Of a stretch of DNA of 64,000 bases, positions 57,701-62,538 are shown one piece after another. Positions within the stretch are counted from its first letter, which is position 1, and every line of letters begins with the position of its first letter. Where the stretch lies: positions 3,286,001-3,350,000 of the forward strand of contig JASSKH010000025.1 in the NCBI GenBank assembly GCA_031763025.1, in the 5' to 3' direction. A program made the translations under genes and the position numbers. Source of the DNA: Macrocystis pyrifera (lineage: Eukaryota; Sar; Phaeophyceae; Laminariales; Laminariaceae). Below the pieces are notes generated by a model, which had not been told where the DNA came from, made no database searches, and was given only the letters and a program-made list of their open reading frames with translations.

Positions 57701-60700
57701 ACCACCTTGGGCGTAGGATATTGTATTGATTTTAGTGCGGCGCTCGCCCCGCTGAGCACGATTGCTTTTTCGAGTTTTCTTGAGCGCTCGCCACAATAAA
57801 GCGAGGCTCGTGTTCTTTTTACAGTACCGTTGTAGCACACGCCGTAATTAATTTCTTACTATTAATATTAGGCCCATAATGCTGCTGTACGAGTAGAGTG
57901 AGATCGATTTTTTCCTCGAACCTCTGAAAACTCGCCCTTTGAAGCTTTTGGTGTTTCTAAAGTATTACCTTATGAATGAGCTATACGACGGGGTGTGTAG
58001 CGTGTACCAGTTAAGTGTGTACCAGGTAGGCTCTAGAGTTCAGCGTTTTTTAGAAGTGTGCTCTATGCACAAATTCTGGTAGTTTTTTTTTTTGCGTACG
58101 CAACGAACCGGATATTATATACCTACAGCAGTGCGTTATAAATGAAGTGTGTACGTCCGACATTCGTTTTTTTGTTTTTGTTTTTCCCGTATTTGTGCAG
58201 TGTTGTTTGTGTTTTTGGTATATGAAACAACACAGCAAAAAAGAGCAGTAGCAAAACAGACAACATGAGGCGTAGACATCAAGACACAAAGCACGAGCGT
58301 ACGCGGACCAACGGCCACCTGGTGGTGTACGAGGAGATAGACGTGCACATACGAGTCCTATTCATATTTTAGTACTTCATACCCGGTATGATCATATTAC
58401 AGCAGTGTATGAGCGAATGCATCAGTATGAGCGAATGCATCACCGCTAAGCGAATGGTCGTCGCGCCTGTGCAATACGGGTGGACGAACCGTTCGACTAA
58501 AGACACGAATAGCGCGCCAGGAGAAGGCTGGTGCTGAAGAAGCTGTCCGCGGCCGCCGATCGATGCGATGGCCCTCGTCACCCATTCCACCATCTTCTCA
58601 CCCCCGTTACGCCATGTCATGAACAGCGAACAGCTCTCTGTCGTATGTTGCAAGGTTGCCACACATGTACTGCTGTAAAAACAGAGACATGAAAAAAAAA
58701 ACACCGACTCCGCTGTTGCGGGTGGCAACATTAATAAGTACTGCTGAAAACATGAAAACAGAGACACGAAAAAAAAAAAAACCGACTCCGCTGTTGCGGG
58801 TGGCAACACCAATAACAACCCACGATTGACAACAAAAAATATCAGGTACAGCAGTATCCCTCATAGATGCTTACACACCATATTTTGGCTCTGATTACAA
58901 GTTGTCCACGCACGTTTCACTGCTGTGATTACAGCAGCAGTGGTTACAGCAGTGGTAGTATTTCTGCTTTACTCTGCTGATCTGCTGTACAATGCCGATA
59001 TTTCTGCTGTGATTCCTTCAACACTGATTGCCGTCCGTTGTCTCAGCAACACTACGATGCCGTTTTACTTTCTTCCGAAATGCAACACTGAGATGCTCTC
59101 CGTTGCAACACAGAACACGAGGCTCGTATGTAGATGTACTTGGCGCTATATTTCAGCGACATGCCGTCTTGCTTCAGCCGCAATTCAACACTTCTGAAGT
59201 GCCGTCAGTTGCAACACAGGAACGGAGACAGCACAAAAAACTACCCACTACGCAACACGCAAGATCCACACACGCCCTGCGGGACGAGCGATCAAGGTGT
59301 TTTCCTCGTCGACAGGGATAGCGAAAAGATCGTTCTCGATTATTAATAGATTATTTCCAAGAAAAAAATGGTTTAACAAGGTGAAGAACACACACATCTA
59401 AAGATGTGCTCGTGGCCAAAGATATCCATGGAAAGATCTCGAGATTTTGCCACAGCCACCCTTTCGTGTGTGTGTGCCAACGACTAACAACCTTTTTGGG
59501 GGAGCAAACCGGGTCGGGAATTAAAATTCCCAAGGAGGTGTGTTGTCTTGCGAACTACTACTGGGGGCCATAGTAAATAGGACCAAATATTGTTTGCAAA
59601 AAATACGTAAATATATAGTTTTTTTTATGTATACCATAGGTCCTATTAACTATGGACCCCTGTAATACCAGGTATACAATACAACTGGTACAAAGAGTAC
59701 GGGCCCGCCAACGACAAATACTAAATACCTATTTACGGGGGACCATACCCCGGTGGCTTGGTAGGTGGTCCGCGAGCCTATCAAGATCAATTTCGTGAGT
59801 TCGAGTCTCACCGAGTGCATGCTCATAGGGACTTTTTCTTGCATAAAATTGATTAGCGGAAAGCGCGAGAGCGTGAGTTAGCTGTACATTCGATGAAAAT
59901 CGACGAGCAGTGTGAATGCTGAACCCTATGCGCGATAAAAAATAAAGGCACGTACCGGGGGGGAGAAGGGACGACACCTGTGACCACGGCTTGTCCAGAA
60001 GATCGTCGAGGGTAAAACCTCCTACGAGTGGGCTGGAAAGTAAAAGTGATGATGAAAAAAATAAAATAAAATAAAATAAAAATACTATATAGTAATCAGC
60101 AACTAAAATATAAACAAAATCCTATACATTCCAGTATTTTCACTTTGCACGTTTTTCCCTCATTACTATGTTCACCTGCAGTAACGTAAGCAAAAGCCTT
60201 ACGTAGAACCTTGCGACGCCATCCTTGAACAACCTTGACCATTGGCTACTATGATACACCAGCAGGTTTAGTGAGGCGCTCGCCGCCGTGACCACGATTT
60301 CTGAACCCAAATTTCTTATGCACCCCCTGATAAGTGAGCCTAACTTTCATAATTGGGTTATTTCTTATTCGTGGGCCTCCACTGCTGTATCAGACTATAA
60401 AAATGTACCAGATATGTGCGAAAAAGAAGCTACTGTATGAGTATGACATGAAATGCGAACCCGGAATTATTTGGAAGCGAGTGAAAAAGCGACCCGGAGA
60501 GATACATGAAAACAAGTGAAAAAGCCCCTCAGTAAAAGACACCTTGTGGAGAGGGGTGTTTTCATCCCTTTTTCGGGCGTTGATCTCGGCGCCCAACACC
60601 ATCGGTAGGCCCATACTGCTGCTGTACCAGGGTATAAAATAATGTCTTGTGCGAAAAAAAAAAAAACTATTATTAATAATAGGATAAGATATGTCAAAAT

Positions 60701-60936
60701 GCCAACCCGGATACATGTGAAACACAAGCGAAAAATCAACCCGCAAGTATATACTGCTGTATGAAAGCAAGTGAAAAAGGACCTCAGCAAGACACCTTGT
60801 GGAGAGGGGTGTTTCCATCGCTGTCCCGGGCGTTAATCTCGGCGCCCCGGCCAGAAGGACCACCACCACCGGTAGGTGCCCGAAACGACACGCCAGGTGG
60901 AGAGGTGTGTGTCCGATCTTACTCTTAGAGTTCACC
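33407..60936 (-). CDS. Ankyrin-repeat / coiled-coil protein gene, minus strand (extent inferred)
   Basis: Ankyrin exons at 60,796-60,936, 55,319-55,429, 54,715-54,850 and 52,725-52,786 join in phase into a continuous ankyrin array; helical exons at 51,092-51,193, 40,629-40,796 and 36,284-36,405 follow on the same strand. Ankyrin arrays bind proteins; no catalytic domain is seen, so role and location are unknown. The first exon would lie right of 60,936. Introns of up to about 10 kb are filled with transposons. One indel (a missing G near 60,846) breaks the frame in the first visible exon. Joining the coiled-coil exons and the terminal exon at 33,407 to the ankyrin part is inference; they could belong to two genes. 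Confidence 0.55.
34845..36283. other. G-tract and (GGCAA)n-rich stretch
   Basis: G runs at 34,851-34,880, 34,977-34,989 and 35,088-35,116; pentanucleotide repeat (GGCAA)n at 35,664-35,720; C runs at 35,790-35,800 and 36,283-36,295. No exon recognised. Probably intron of the minus-strand gene. Confidence 0.5.
36284..36405 (-). CDS. Coiled-coil exon (VEAEKAREEATEQRERADKA)
   Basis: Minus-strand acceptor ACACAG precedes a highly charged helix-forming segment, VEAEKAREEATEQRERADKA followed by ERALEKHLSQGRRDSAE, before a 13-G run; a donor GTGGGA follows the run. Composition is typical of a coiled coil. Same strand and style as the exon at 40,629-40,796. The low end is uncertain because of the homopolymer. 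Confidence 0.6.
36620..36870 (-). pseudogene. Two decayed copies of the coiled-coil exon start
   Basis: On the minus strand, acceptors at about 36,690 (TGCCCAG) and 36,860 (TACGCAG) are each followed by GCCGAGGCA (AEAS / AEAT), like the VEAE start of the exon at 36,405. The first reads AEASKARTMGAKTSARTKQQ; the second hits a stop after eight codons. Neither has a convincing donor, so these look like duplicated, degenerating exons. Confidence 0.4.
36880..38855. other. Gene-poor interval
   Basis: No exon recognised. GGTAGAAAGAACGGTTCAATG and ACGAGTAGAAGAACGGTTTAATG-type repeats at 38,010 and 38,310; ATGTGAAGAACACACACA also recurs near 59,380 (GGTGAAGAACACACACATC). TACCWGGTA at 37,063, 38,389 and 38,590. 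Confidence 0.4.
38860..38964. mobile_element. MITE-A copy 2
   Basis: TTACGGGGGACCATAGTAAA at the left, TTTACTATGGTCCCCCGTAA at the right, TA on both flanks. The interior is inverted relative to copy 1. Confidence 0.9.
39041..39141. mobile_element. MITE-D copy 1
   Basis: About 101-bp palindrome: TAACGCTGTCAGGACTGCAG and CCCCGTTTTTGGGGACAAAC at the left, GTTTGTCCCCAAAATCGG and CTGCAGTTTGCCCTGAAAGG at the right, with CTTGGAATTTGA in the centre. Same family as 42,238, 43,541, 45,206 and 50,441. Confidence 0.8.
39172..39284. mobile_element. MITE-A copy 3
   Basis: Slightly diverged ends (TTATGGCGGACCATAGTAAA, ATGGTCCCCCGTAG), TA flanks. It lies 30 bp from MITE-D copy 1. Confidence 0.85.
39391..39445. 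repeat. Dispersed repeat containing AAAACGTGCGCTGTC
   Basis: GAGGAGACGTGTGAAGC followed by AAAACGTGCGCTGTCAAGGG recurs at 43,288-43,345 (GGAGACGTGTCAAGCAAC, AAAACGTGCGCTGTCGACGG) and inverted at 62,008-62,060. An undefined repeat family. Confidence 0.6.
39475..39540. mobile_element. MITE-E copy 2
   Basis: GGGCGGAAATATAGTGACCG at the left and CGGTCCTTATATTCCTGCCC at the right form an imperfect palindrome of about 66 bp. Confidence 0.6.
39666..39770. mobile_element. MITE-A copy 4
   Basis: TTACGGGGGACCATAGTTAA to ACTATGGACCCCCGTAA, TA flanks at 39664-65 and 39771-72. Confidence 0.9.
40629..40796 (-). CDS. Coiled-coil exon, 56 codons, phase 0-0
   Basis: On the minus strand acceptor TTTTCCAAG opens GEVETLWGKLTKREKELSMS and the frame continues through KVGARDLSHAVKSMKTALEQ to KDKLSSLQ, ending at donor GTGCGT. 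Leu/Ala at heptad-like positions and many Lys/Glu indicate a coiled coil. Length (168 nt) and both phases match neighbouring exons 51,092-51,193 and 52,725-52,786. Assigned to the ankyrin/coiled-coil gene by strand, style and phase. Confidence 0.65.
41454..41558. mobile_element. MITE-A copy 5
   Basis: TTACGGGGGTCCATAGTTAA to ACTATGGACCCCCGTAA, TA flanks at 41452-53 and 41559-60. It lies 23 bp from a TACCTGGTA. Confidence 0.9.
41742..41903. repeat. 67-bp tandem duplication overlapping MITE-E copy 3
   Basis: AAATTCCGTGGCCACAGAC starts at 41,742 and 41,809, giving two 67-bp units. The second unit runs into a MITE-E (41,835-41,903: GGGCGGAAATATAAGCACC, right end TTGTATTTCCGCCC). The duplication probably copied the left half of the MITE. 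Confidence 0.75.
42238..42332. mobile_element. MITE-D copy 2
   Basis: About 95-bp near-perfect palindrome: TAACCCTTTTAGTACCGCAG, CCCGTTTTGGGGACAAAT, centre CTTGGAATTAGAA, then TTTGTCCCCAAATCGGG, CTGCGGTACTAAAGGGGTTA. The best preserved member of the family; the transcript would fold into a long hairpin. Confidence 0.85.
42405..42640. repeat. 116-bp tandem duplication
   Basis: CCTAATATTTAGGGACAAGA starts at 42,405 and 42,521; both copies continue with GTGGTACCATGT and TAGGGTAGAG(C/T)TAGGGTTAT. Few differences, so a recent event. Confidence 0.85.
42977..43181. mobile_element. MITE-A copies 6 and 7, adjacent
   Basis: Copy 6 spans about 42,977-43,081 (ATACGGGGGTCCATAGTTAA to ATGGTCCCCCGTAA). 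Copy 7 spans about 43,092-43,181 (CGACGGGGGACCATAGTAAA to TATGGTCCCCCTTAA) and is internally shortened. Only about 10 bp separate them. Confidence 0.85.
43541..43795. mobile_element. MITE-D copy 3, split by SINE-B
   Basis: The left half (GACGCTTTTAGGGCAAACCG, CAGTCCCGTTTTGGAGACA, TTAAATTCCAAGC, TCGTCCCCAAAC) and right half (GGGACTGCAGTTTGCCCTC, AAAAGGGTT) align with MITE-D copy 1, with 43,616-43,764 inserted between. Confidence 0.8.
43616..43764 (-). mobile_element. SINE-B copy 1
   Basis: On the minus strand: CTGTTCTGATGTTACAACGG, GAGCTATGGGCTAAATTGAC, ACACGACACG, a body ending CCAATCCGCCGGAGGATG, then A-rich tail. The tRNA-like part (B-box region) resembles copies 2 and 3. Inserted in MITE-D copy 3, so it is younger than that MITE. 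Confidence 0.75.
43930..44245. repeat. Minisatellite, four units of 78-80 bp
   Basis: Units start with CGACCAGAT(A/C)TTTCC at 43,930, 44,010, 44,089 and 44,167. Each carries TTCGGTATTGGCAACCT, GCCGTTCCGG and AAATCGAGCGC. A single-unit relative lies at 2.4 kb. Confidence 0.9.
44715..44942. mobile_element. MITE-A copies 8 and 9, adjacent
   Basis: Copy 8: 44,715-44,819 (TTACGGTGGTCCATAGTTAA to ACTATGGACCCCCGTAA). Copy 9: 44,837-44,942 (ATACGGGGGACCATAGTAAC to ACTATGGTCCCCCGTAA). Separated by 17 bp, each with TA at its borders. Confidence 0.88.
45206..45304. mobile_element. MITE-D copy 5, degenerate
   Basis: TTAACCCGTTTGGGACTGAG, GTCCCGTTGTGGGG, TGTAATTAGAGTCAACTT and GTGAAAGGGTT keep the family order, but the right arm has decayed. 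Confidence 0.5.
45487..45865. repeat. Tandem duplication, about 150-220 bp units
   Basis: CGATTTAGGCGTAGAAGTTC (45,501) and CGATTTCGGCGTAGAAGTTC (45,722) begin two copies that share CATCTACGGCCGGTAC, CGCGATACAGGT, GTTCTGACTGTT and ATGTGTGAAGAG. The first has about 50 bp extra in the middle. Confidence 0.8.
46440..46915. repeat. Three diverged direct repeats (GTGGCATCT / CGGTTG)
   Basis: GCGTGGCATCTCCTGTCGG, GCGTGGCATCTCTCTGCC and GCGTGGCATCTACATCAGCC each lead to GGTTG(G/A), A-rich sequence and CCAGATTTCAT/ATTTCAAATC, and then AATTCGGACGACGG or its variants. AT-rich and non-coding. Confidence 0.65.
47155..47275 (-). repeat. G-tract module G1, inverted copy
   Basis: Reverse complement of the module at 51,321 and 62,410: AAGGCAAGCAACAAATGAGT, CAAATGATTAAGGCAAG and GGTGTCTATATTAGGAGT. 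Its C/G tract end faces the G tract at 47,301. Confidence 0.7.
47301..47570 (+). repeat. G-tract module G2, copy 1
   Basis: A G run (47,301-47,317) then TGTACTCG, CATGCATGGCCGTAGTCGTA, TGCCGGGACGGAGCA, GTCGGGTTTTCACCGACCA, TTGCTTGCACCAAGCGCG, GCTGCATCCTACTA and CAGCTTCAATGAGTT. Shared with 51,474 and 54,440. No coding frame or RNA family recognised. Confidence 0.75.
47838..47880 (+). repeat. G-tract module G1 fragment
   Basis: G run followed by CGTACTCATTTGTTGCTTGC, then unrelated sequence; another short G run at 47,885-47,893. Confidence 0.6.
48049..48073 (+). repeat. Poly(G) tract
   Basis: More than 20 G with one interruption, potential G-quadruplex. 47,900-48,760 otherwise shows no recognised gene; a 94-codon minus frame at 48,225-48,509 and overlapping plus frames have no domain. 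Confidence 0.6.
48764..48867. mobile_element. MITE-A copy 10
   Basis: TTACGGGGGTCCATAGTTAA to ACTATGGACCCCCGTAA, TA flanks. Confidence 0.9.
49677..49857. repeat. Diverged duplicate of 50,706-50,880
   Basis: AGTGTATGGAAAGGTTTGCAGTC here pairs with AGTGTGGAACATGTTTTGCGGTC at 50,736, and the order of further matches (ACAAGCA, CCCATCGAA/CCAATCGAA) is kept. Moderate divergence; each copy flanks the 49.9-50.4 kb inverted elements. Confidence 0.45.
49858..50127. mobile_element. TIR element with TGTGCAGGAGC ends
   Basis: Left TGTGCAGGAGCATCGTCCTG with TTTGTGCAGGACG, right CGTCCTGCACACTTTTTGCA and GGACGCTCCTGCACACA form subterminal and terminal inverted repeats enclosing about 200 bp of GC-rich sequence. 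The inner part (GAAACGCCACCAAAACACGC to GGGCCGACGTGCAAGG) recurs inverted at 50,240-50,395. Confidence 0.65.
50240..50395. repeat. Inverted, diverged copy of the 49,945-50,075 interior
   Basis: CCTTTGCACGTCGGCCCAGG, GGCTCGAGGTCGGCATGGGC and CGCGTGTTCG..GGTGGCGTTC are the reverse complement of segments in the TIR element next to it. The two together could fold into a long hairpin. Confidence 0.6.
50441..50550. mobile_element. MITE-D copy 4, degenerate
   Basis: TTAACCCCCTTGAGCACC, CTCGTTTGCGGGGAAATTAC, TTGGAATTAGAGTTGG and GCACTAAAAAGGTTA follow the family order with a decayed right arm. Confidence 0.5.
51092..51193 (-). CDS. Charged helical exon, 34 codons, phase 0-0
   Basis: Minus-strand acceptor TCGCTGAG opens RHALLMKGYEATRRNMAILY and continues LRSERSDLNLRICQ to donor GTGGGT. 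Phase 0 at both ends, following directly in frame from the ankyrin exon at 52,725-52,786. Probably the start of the helical region after the ankyrin repeats. Confidence 0.6.
51245..51270 (+). repeat. (GGCA)n microsatellite
   Basis: Six GCAG/GGCA units just upstream of a G tract. Confidence 0.8.
51299..51472 (+). repeat. G-tract module G1, copy with flanking G runs
   Basis: G run 51,299-51,320, then CTCATTTGTTGCTTGCCTTA, GACAGAGCACCATTCCTACT, AGAGACACCTCCAACAGTTG and TTCCATACGC, then the next G run (51,464-51,472). The same layout is found at 62,377-62,568. Confidence 0.8.
51474..51715 (+). repeat. G-tract module G2, copy 2
   Basis: GTACTCATGCCATGCATGGC, then the same order of blocks as at 47,317-47,570, ending CAGCTTCAATGAGTTGATTT. 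It directly follows a G1 module, showing the two modules can be adjacent. Confidence 0.8.
51724..51910 (+). repeat. G-rich minisatellite made from the start of module G2
   Basis: Three to four units of about 60-65 bp: AACGGGTGGG(T/A)G, a run of about 16-20 G, TGTACTCATGCC and GCATGGCCGTAGTAGAAAC. Looks like expansion of the G-run/G2 junction. Confidence 0.8.
52015..52705. repeat. Degenerate minisatellite of CCCTCGGTATACCTACGGTGA
   Basis: Dozens of 18-24-bp units such as AACCCTCGGTATACCT and CAGTAAACCCTCGGTATA fill 52,015-52,490, resume at 52,641 (TATACATTTCAGTAAACCCT) and end at about 52,705. The interruption is a SINE-A fragment. Confidence 0.85.
52487..52640 (-). mobile_element. SINE-A copy 3, 3' part, inserted in the minisatellite
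   Basis: Minus strand: ATAAAAACTAAAGGCACGTA, CCGGGGGGGAGAAGGG, CACGGCTTGTCCAGAAGATC, GTCGAGGGTAAAACCTCCTA, CTGGAAAGTAAAAGTGATGA and an A-rich tail. Nearly identical to 59,941-60,060, so a recent 5'-truncated insertion. Confidence 0.85.
52725..52786 (-). CDS. Ankyrin exon (GADPCIANED...)
   Basis: Minus-strand acceptor GCACAG and donor GTGAGG bound a 62-nt exon. Its first two bases complete a Gly codon with the last base of exon 54,715-54,850, giving GADPCIANEDDIEPGETFLA, a typical ankyrin turn, and Q. It ends in phase 0. The fit of phase and motif across a 1.9-kb intron strongly supports both exons. Confidence 0.75.
53620..53785 (+). mobile_element. SINE-B copy 2
   Basis: Head GCGCCAGTGGTAAGAGCATA (A-box-like), GTTCTGCTGTTGCAACCGGA, GTTACGGGTTTTATT (B-box position), then ACACGACACGTG, CAACGTGGAAGTGTGGTGAG, TTTTTACCAATCCGCCGGAG and a poly(A) tail of 18 (53,764-53,781). 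tRNA-derived by box position; it extends further 5' than the other copies. Confidence 0.75.
54041..54057 (+). repeat. Poly(G) tract with GTAGG flanks
   Basis: A 17-G run; a similar one lies at 53,871-53,883. The sequence between and after (53,800-54,400) has CAACGCCAGCAGA/CAACGCCGGTAGGG repeats and a degenerate array based on CCATGGGA(C/T)AATATC (54,080-54,330), which is non-coding. Confidence 0.65.
54402..54677 (+). repeat. G-tract module G2, copy 3
   Basis: G run of about 28 (54,402-54,429), then GTACTCATGTCATGCATGGC, GCCGGGACGGAGCACATCGG, TTGCTTGCACCAAGCGCG-like block and GCATCCTACTAAGAACCGCT, ending in a second G run (54,677-54,707) that abuts the donor side of the ankyrin exon. Confidence 0.78.
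54715..54850 (-). CDS. Ankyrin exon (136 nt)
   Basis: Minus-strand acceptor TTGGCAG, donor GTAAGT. It reads GHKQTGEQLLKCGANIDAVS, then SRGATALFMSAFYGHVETTF and LLLAW, covering the second helix of one ankyrin repeat and most of the next. It starts phase 0 (joining exon 55,319-55,429) and ends phase 1 (joining exon 52,725-52,786). A 31-G tract begins only 7 bp past the donor. Confidence 0.82.
55319..55429 (-). CDS. Ankyrin exon (111 nt, phase 0-0)
   Basis: Minus-strand acceptor TTTTTGAAG, donor GTGAGG. It reads AASNGKAKLCREMVRRGADI, then DSTNKTEYTPLHWAAFK, a complete ankyrin repeat with the TPLHxAA signature. It fits between the ...NTPLHK end of exon 60,796-60,936 and the GHKQTG start of exon 54,715-54,850. 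Confidence 0.82.
55984..56119 (-). mobile_element. SINE-B copy 3
   Basis: Minus strand: GGTAACAGCAGCCTGTTCTG, ATGTTGCAACGGGAGCTATG, GGCTAAATGGACACACGACA, CAACGTGGAAAATGTGGTGA, TTTTTACCAGTCCGCCGGAG and an A-rich tail with G interruptions. It shares the same 3' end as copies 1 and 2. Confidence 0.75.
56393..56487. mobile_element. MITE-A copy 11
   Basis: TTACGGGGAAGCATAGTAAA to ACTATAGTCCCCCGTAA, TA flanks; slightly shortened and diverged. Confidence 0.85.
56617..56804. mobile_element. MITE-C copy 3, complete
   Basis: Terminal inverted repeats GGTCCCTCTCTAGCGCC and GGCACTAAAGAGGGACC frame a 188-bp element with GCGGCAACCAGCACTATTCC, CACACTGCCACACTG and GCGATTTCACAGGCACTGCA. The best copy of the family. 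Confidence 0.8.
56831..56890. mobile_element. MITE-E copy 4
   Basis: CCCGAAATATAGGGACCGTT and ATGGCCCTTATATTTTGG form an imperfect palindrome of about 60 bp. Confidence 0.55.
57335..57672. mobile_element. Possible interrupted MITE-D copy
   Basis: CTTTAGGACTGCAGTCGCGT, TTAGGAGACAAACCACTCAA at the left and CCCCCAAGACGGGACTGGTCC at the right resemble MITE-D arms, about 230 bp apart instead of about 20. The interior has no recognised element. Confidence 0.35.
58662..58807. repeat. Tandem duplication, about 72-bp unit
   Basis: GTACTGCTG(TA)AAA..ACAGAGACA(T/C)GAAAAAAAA followed by CCGACTCCGCTGTTGCGGGT and GGCAACA occurs twice (58,675 and 58,737). Confidence 0.75.
59568..59665. mobile_element. MITE-A copy 12
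   Basis: CTACTGGGGGCCATAGTAAA to ACTATGGACCCCTGTAA. Its right TA flank is itself the first TA of a TACCAGGTA motif (59,666-59,674). Confidence 0.82.
59749..60083 (+). mobile_element. SINE-A copy 1, full length, tRNA-derived
   Basis: Head with A box TGGCTTGGTAGG and B box GAGTTCGAGTCTCACC about 34 nt apart, tRNA-unrelated body (CTTTTTCTTGCATAAAATTG, GCGGAAAGCGCGAGAG, ATTCGATGAAAATCGACGAG, CACGGCTTGTCCAGAAGATC) and a 3' tail of (AAAAT)n repeats (60,055-60,083). It is inserted next to a MITE-A left end (TTTACGGGGGACCATA at 59,732-59,748). Pol III transcription from the two boxes is expected of the family. Confidence 0.85.
60545..60625 (-). pseudogene. Decayed duplicate of the ankyrin exon
   Basis: GAEINARKRDENTPLHKVSF on the minus strand copies the 3' half of exon 60,796-60,936, followed by the same downstream sequence (GAGG..CTTTTTCACTTG, then TCCGGGTyGGCATTT). 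About 250 bp separate the copies. The 5' half of the exon is deleted or scrambled, and no acceptor is evident, so it is a non-functional tandem duplicate. Confidence 0.65.
60796..60936 (-). CDS. Ankyrin exon with apparent 1-nt deletion
   Basis: Minus-strand acceptor GCGCAG, donor GTGTCT. It reads VNSKSKIGHTPLHLACRFGH and LPVVVVLLAG, then needs one extra base in the GGGG run (about 60,846) to continue AEINARDSDGNTPLHK. With that base the exon ends in phase 0 and joins AASNGK of the next exon to complete a repeat. Either a true mutation or a homopolymer sequencing error. Confidence 0.72.
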
Positions 60937-61099
60937 CTGCGCTCGAGTAGGCACGGCACGACGAAAAGAGAGAGAGAGATGGCACACGAGTTCGTTTTCG
61001 TACAACAGCAGCGTTTTTTCGCAATTTCACTTTTCCGATATGATACGAACAAAGCAAGACTGGTTAAAGCTGTTATCATGCACGACTTGGTGCAGCGTT

Positions 61100-62140
61100 T
61101 TAGATTTCGAAAGTAGGAGGCAAGCAGTACCACAGCAGTATTAATAGATGCTGGTTCATACAAAAGTCCTACGAAAATATGTAACAAAAGCACCGATAAA
61201 TACTCAAATAAACCAACTTCTGAAAAAAAGAAAGAAGAAAAAAAAAAGGAACGCACCTCTAGGTAGATGATAGAACTGAAACACACACAAAAAAGCATAC
61301 CCCCAGCATGCAGATACAACTAACAAACAAGCACGAGTACATTGATACGAGTGTTATAGCAGGACACTATACCATGCAGCAAAGGGTCGGGGATGGGCGG
61401 GGTTTGATATCGATACAGAATACCGGTACGCATCGTACACAAAAACATCTGGTGTACAAAAACATGCAGTAAATACCACCACTACACCGCCGTGTAAGTA
61501 CGCTCACTCCATGCTCACAAGTACGTATTTGTGTTGGCAAATTTTGGGCTCACGAGTATGTATTTGTGTTAATAGCAAGTTTAGCGTCTCGAATGTGGCA
61601 ATATCTGGCGAAGTCGACGCCCCACAAAGAAAAACGAACTTCAAGAAAGGGAGACTTCAACCAAAGAAAAAACTGTCAAGAGGGCAAGCAACACGGAATG
61701 CCTGCAGTCTGGGAGAAGAGCAAAACATCACATCATGTTGTATATTGTACATCCTGCATACTATGCGACATACCAGGTACGACTCTATCCGTACATGTAC
61801 AAGTAAGGGCCGCTTGGATATCAATACAAGTATCCAAACGGTGCTTACATGTGGTATTATAGTACCAGGCACGGCAGTACACCACCACAAGCAGAGACGT
61901 CAGCAGACAGCATTGTCGCCCCTTCAAACAGACAGCAACTTTGCCTCGAAATGTCTTGACTCACACCAAACCACCACCGGAAGGTTTTAGTGTGGAAACT
62001 CGGCCCCACGCCCTTGACAGCGCACGTTTTGCTTTGCTTGACAATGTCTCCTTACGTCTTCGATGCCATCTAGGGCGGTGAGTTGGCTGACTAGAACAAG
62101 CCGCCGGCTGTCCATCAGGGATGGTGTTACGGCTATTTAC
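61100..62140. other. Gene-poor interval
   Basis: No exon recognised. TTTTGGGCTCACGAGTATGTATTTGTGTT-type short direct repeats at about 61,515 and 61,550; inverted AAAACGTGCGCTGTC repeat at 62,010-62,035; TACCAGGTA at 61,771. Confidence 0.35.
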
Positions 62141-62142
62141 TA

Positions 62143-62252
62143 TTACGGGGGACCTATAGTAAATGCGACCAAATTTTGTTGGTAAAAATAGGGAAATATG
62201 TAGGTTTTTGTGAGTATTGTAGGTGCTATTTATTTACTATTGGCCTCCGTGA
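62143..62252. mobile_element. MITE-A copy 13
   Basis: TTACGGGGGACCTATAGTAA to TATTGGCCTCCGTGA with TA flanks; right end diverged. Confidence 0.8.
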
Positions 62253-62374
62253 TATTAATAATGAAAAAAAAAAAAACGTGCGAACGCCGCCCGTTCACAC
62301 CAAAGTACGTCAAAACTGCGAACGGTACACTACCGACGGATGGCAACCGCAAATCTTGAAAGCCGTCAATACAA

Positions 62375-62376
<2 letters not shown>

Positions 62377-62409
<33 letters not shown>

Positions 62410-62538
62410 CGAACTCATTTGTTGCTTGCCATGGTCATTTGACCGTTGACCACGCACCCCTTTCGACACGGAGCACCGTTCCTACTCCTTATAGAGACAC
62501 CTCCCACAGTTGGGCACTGAATACGTTGTTTCCATACA

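Noticed and set aside
58397-58620. Minus-strand exon candidate (KMVEWVTRAIASIGGRGQLL)
   Set aside because: The ankyrin exons at 60.8 and 55.4 kb already join in phase and in motif without it, and its donor is unclear.
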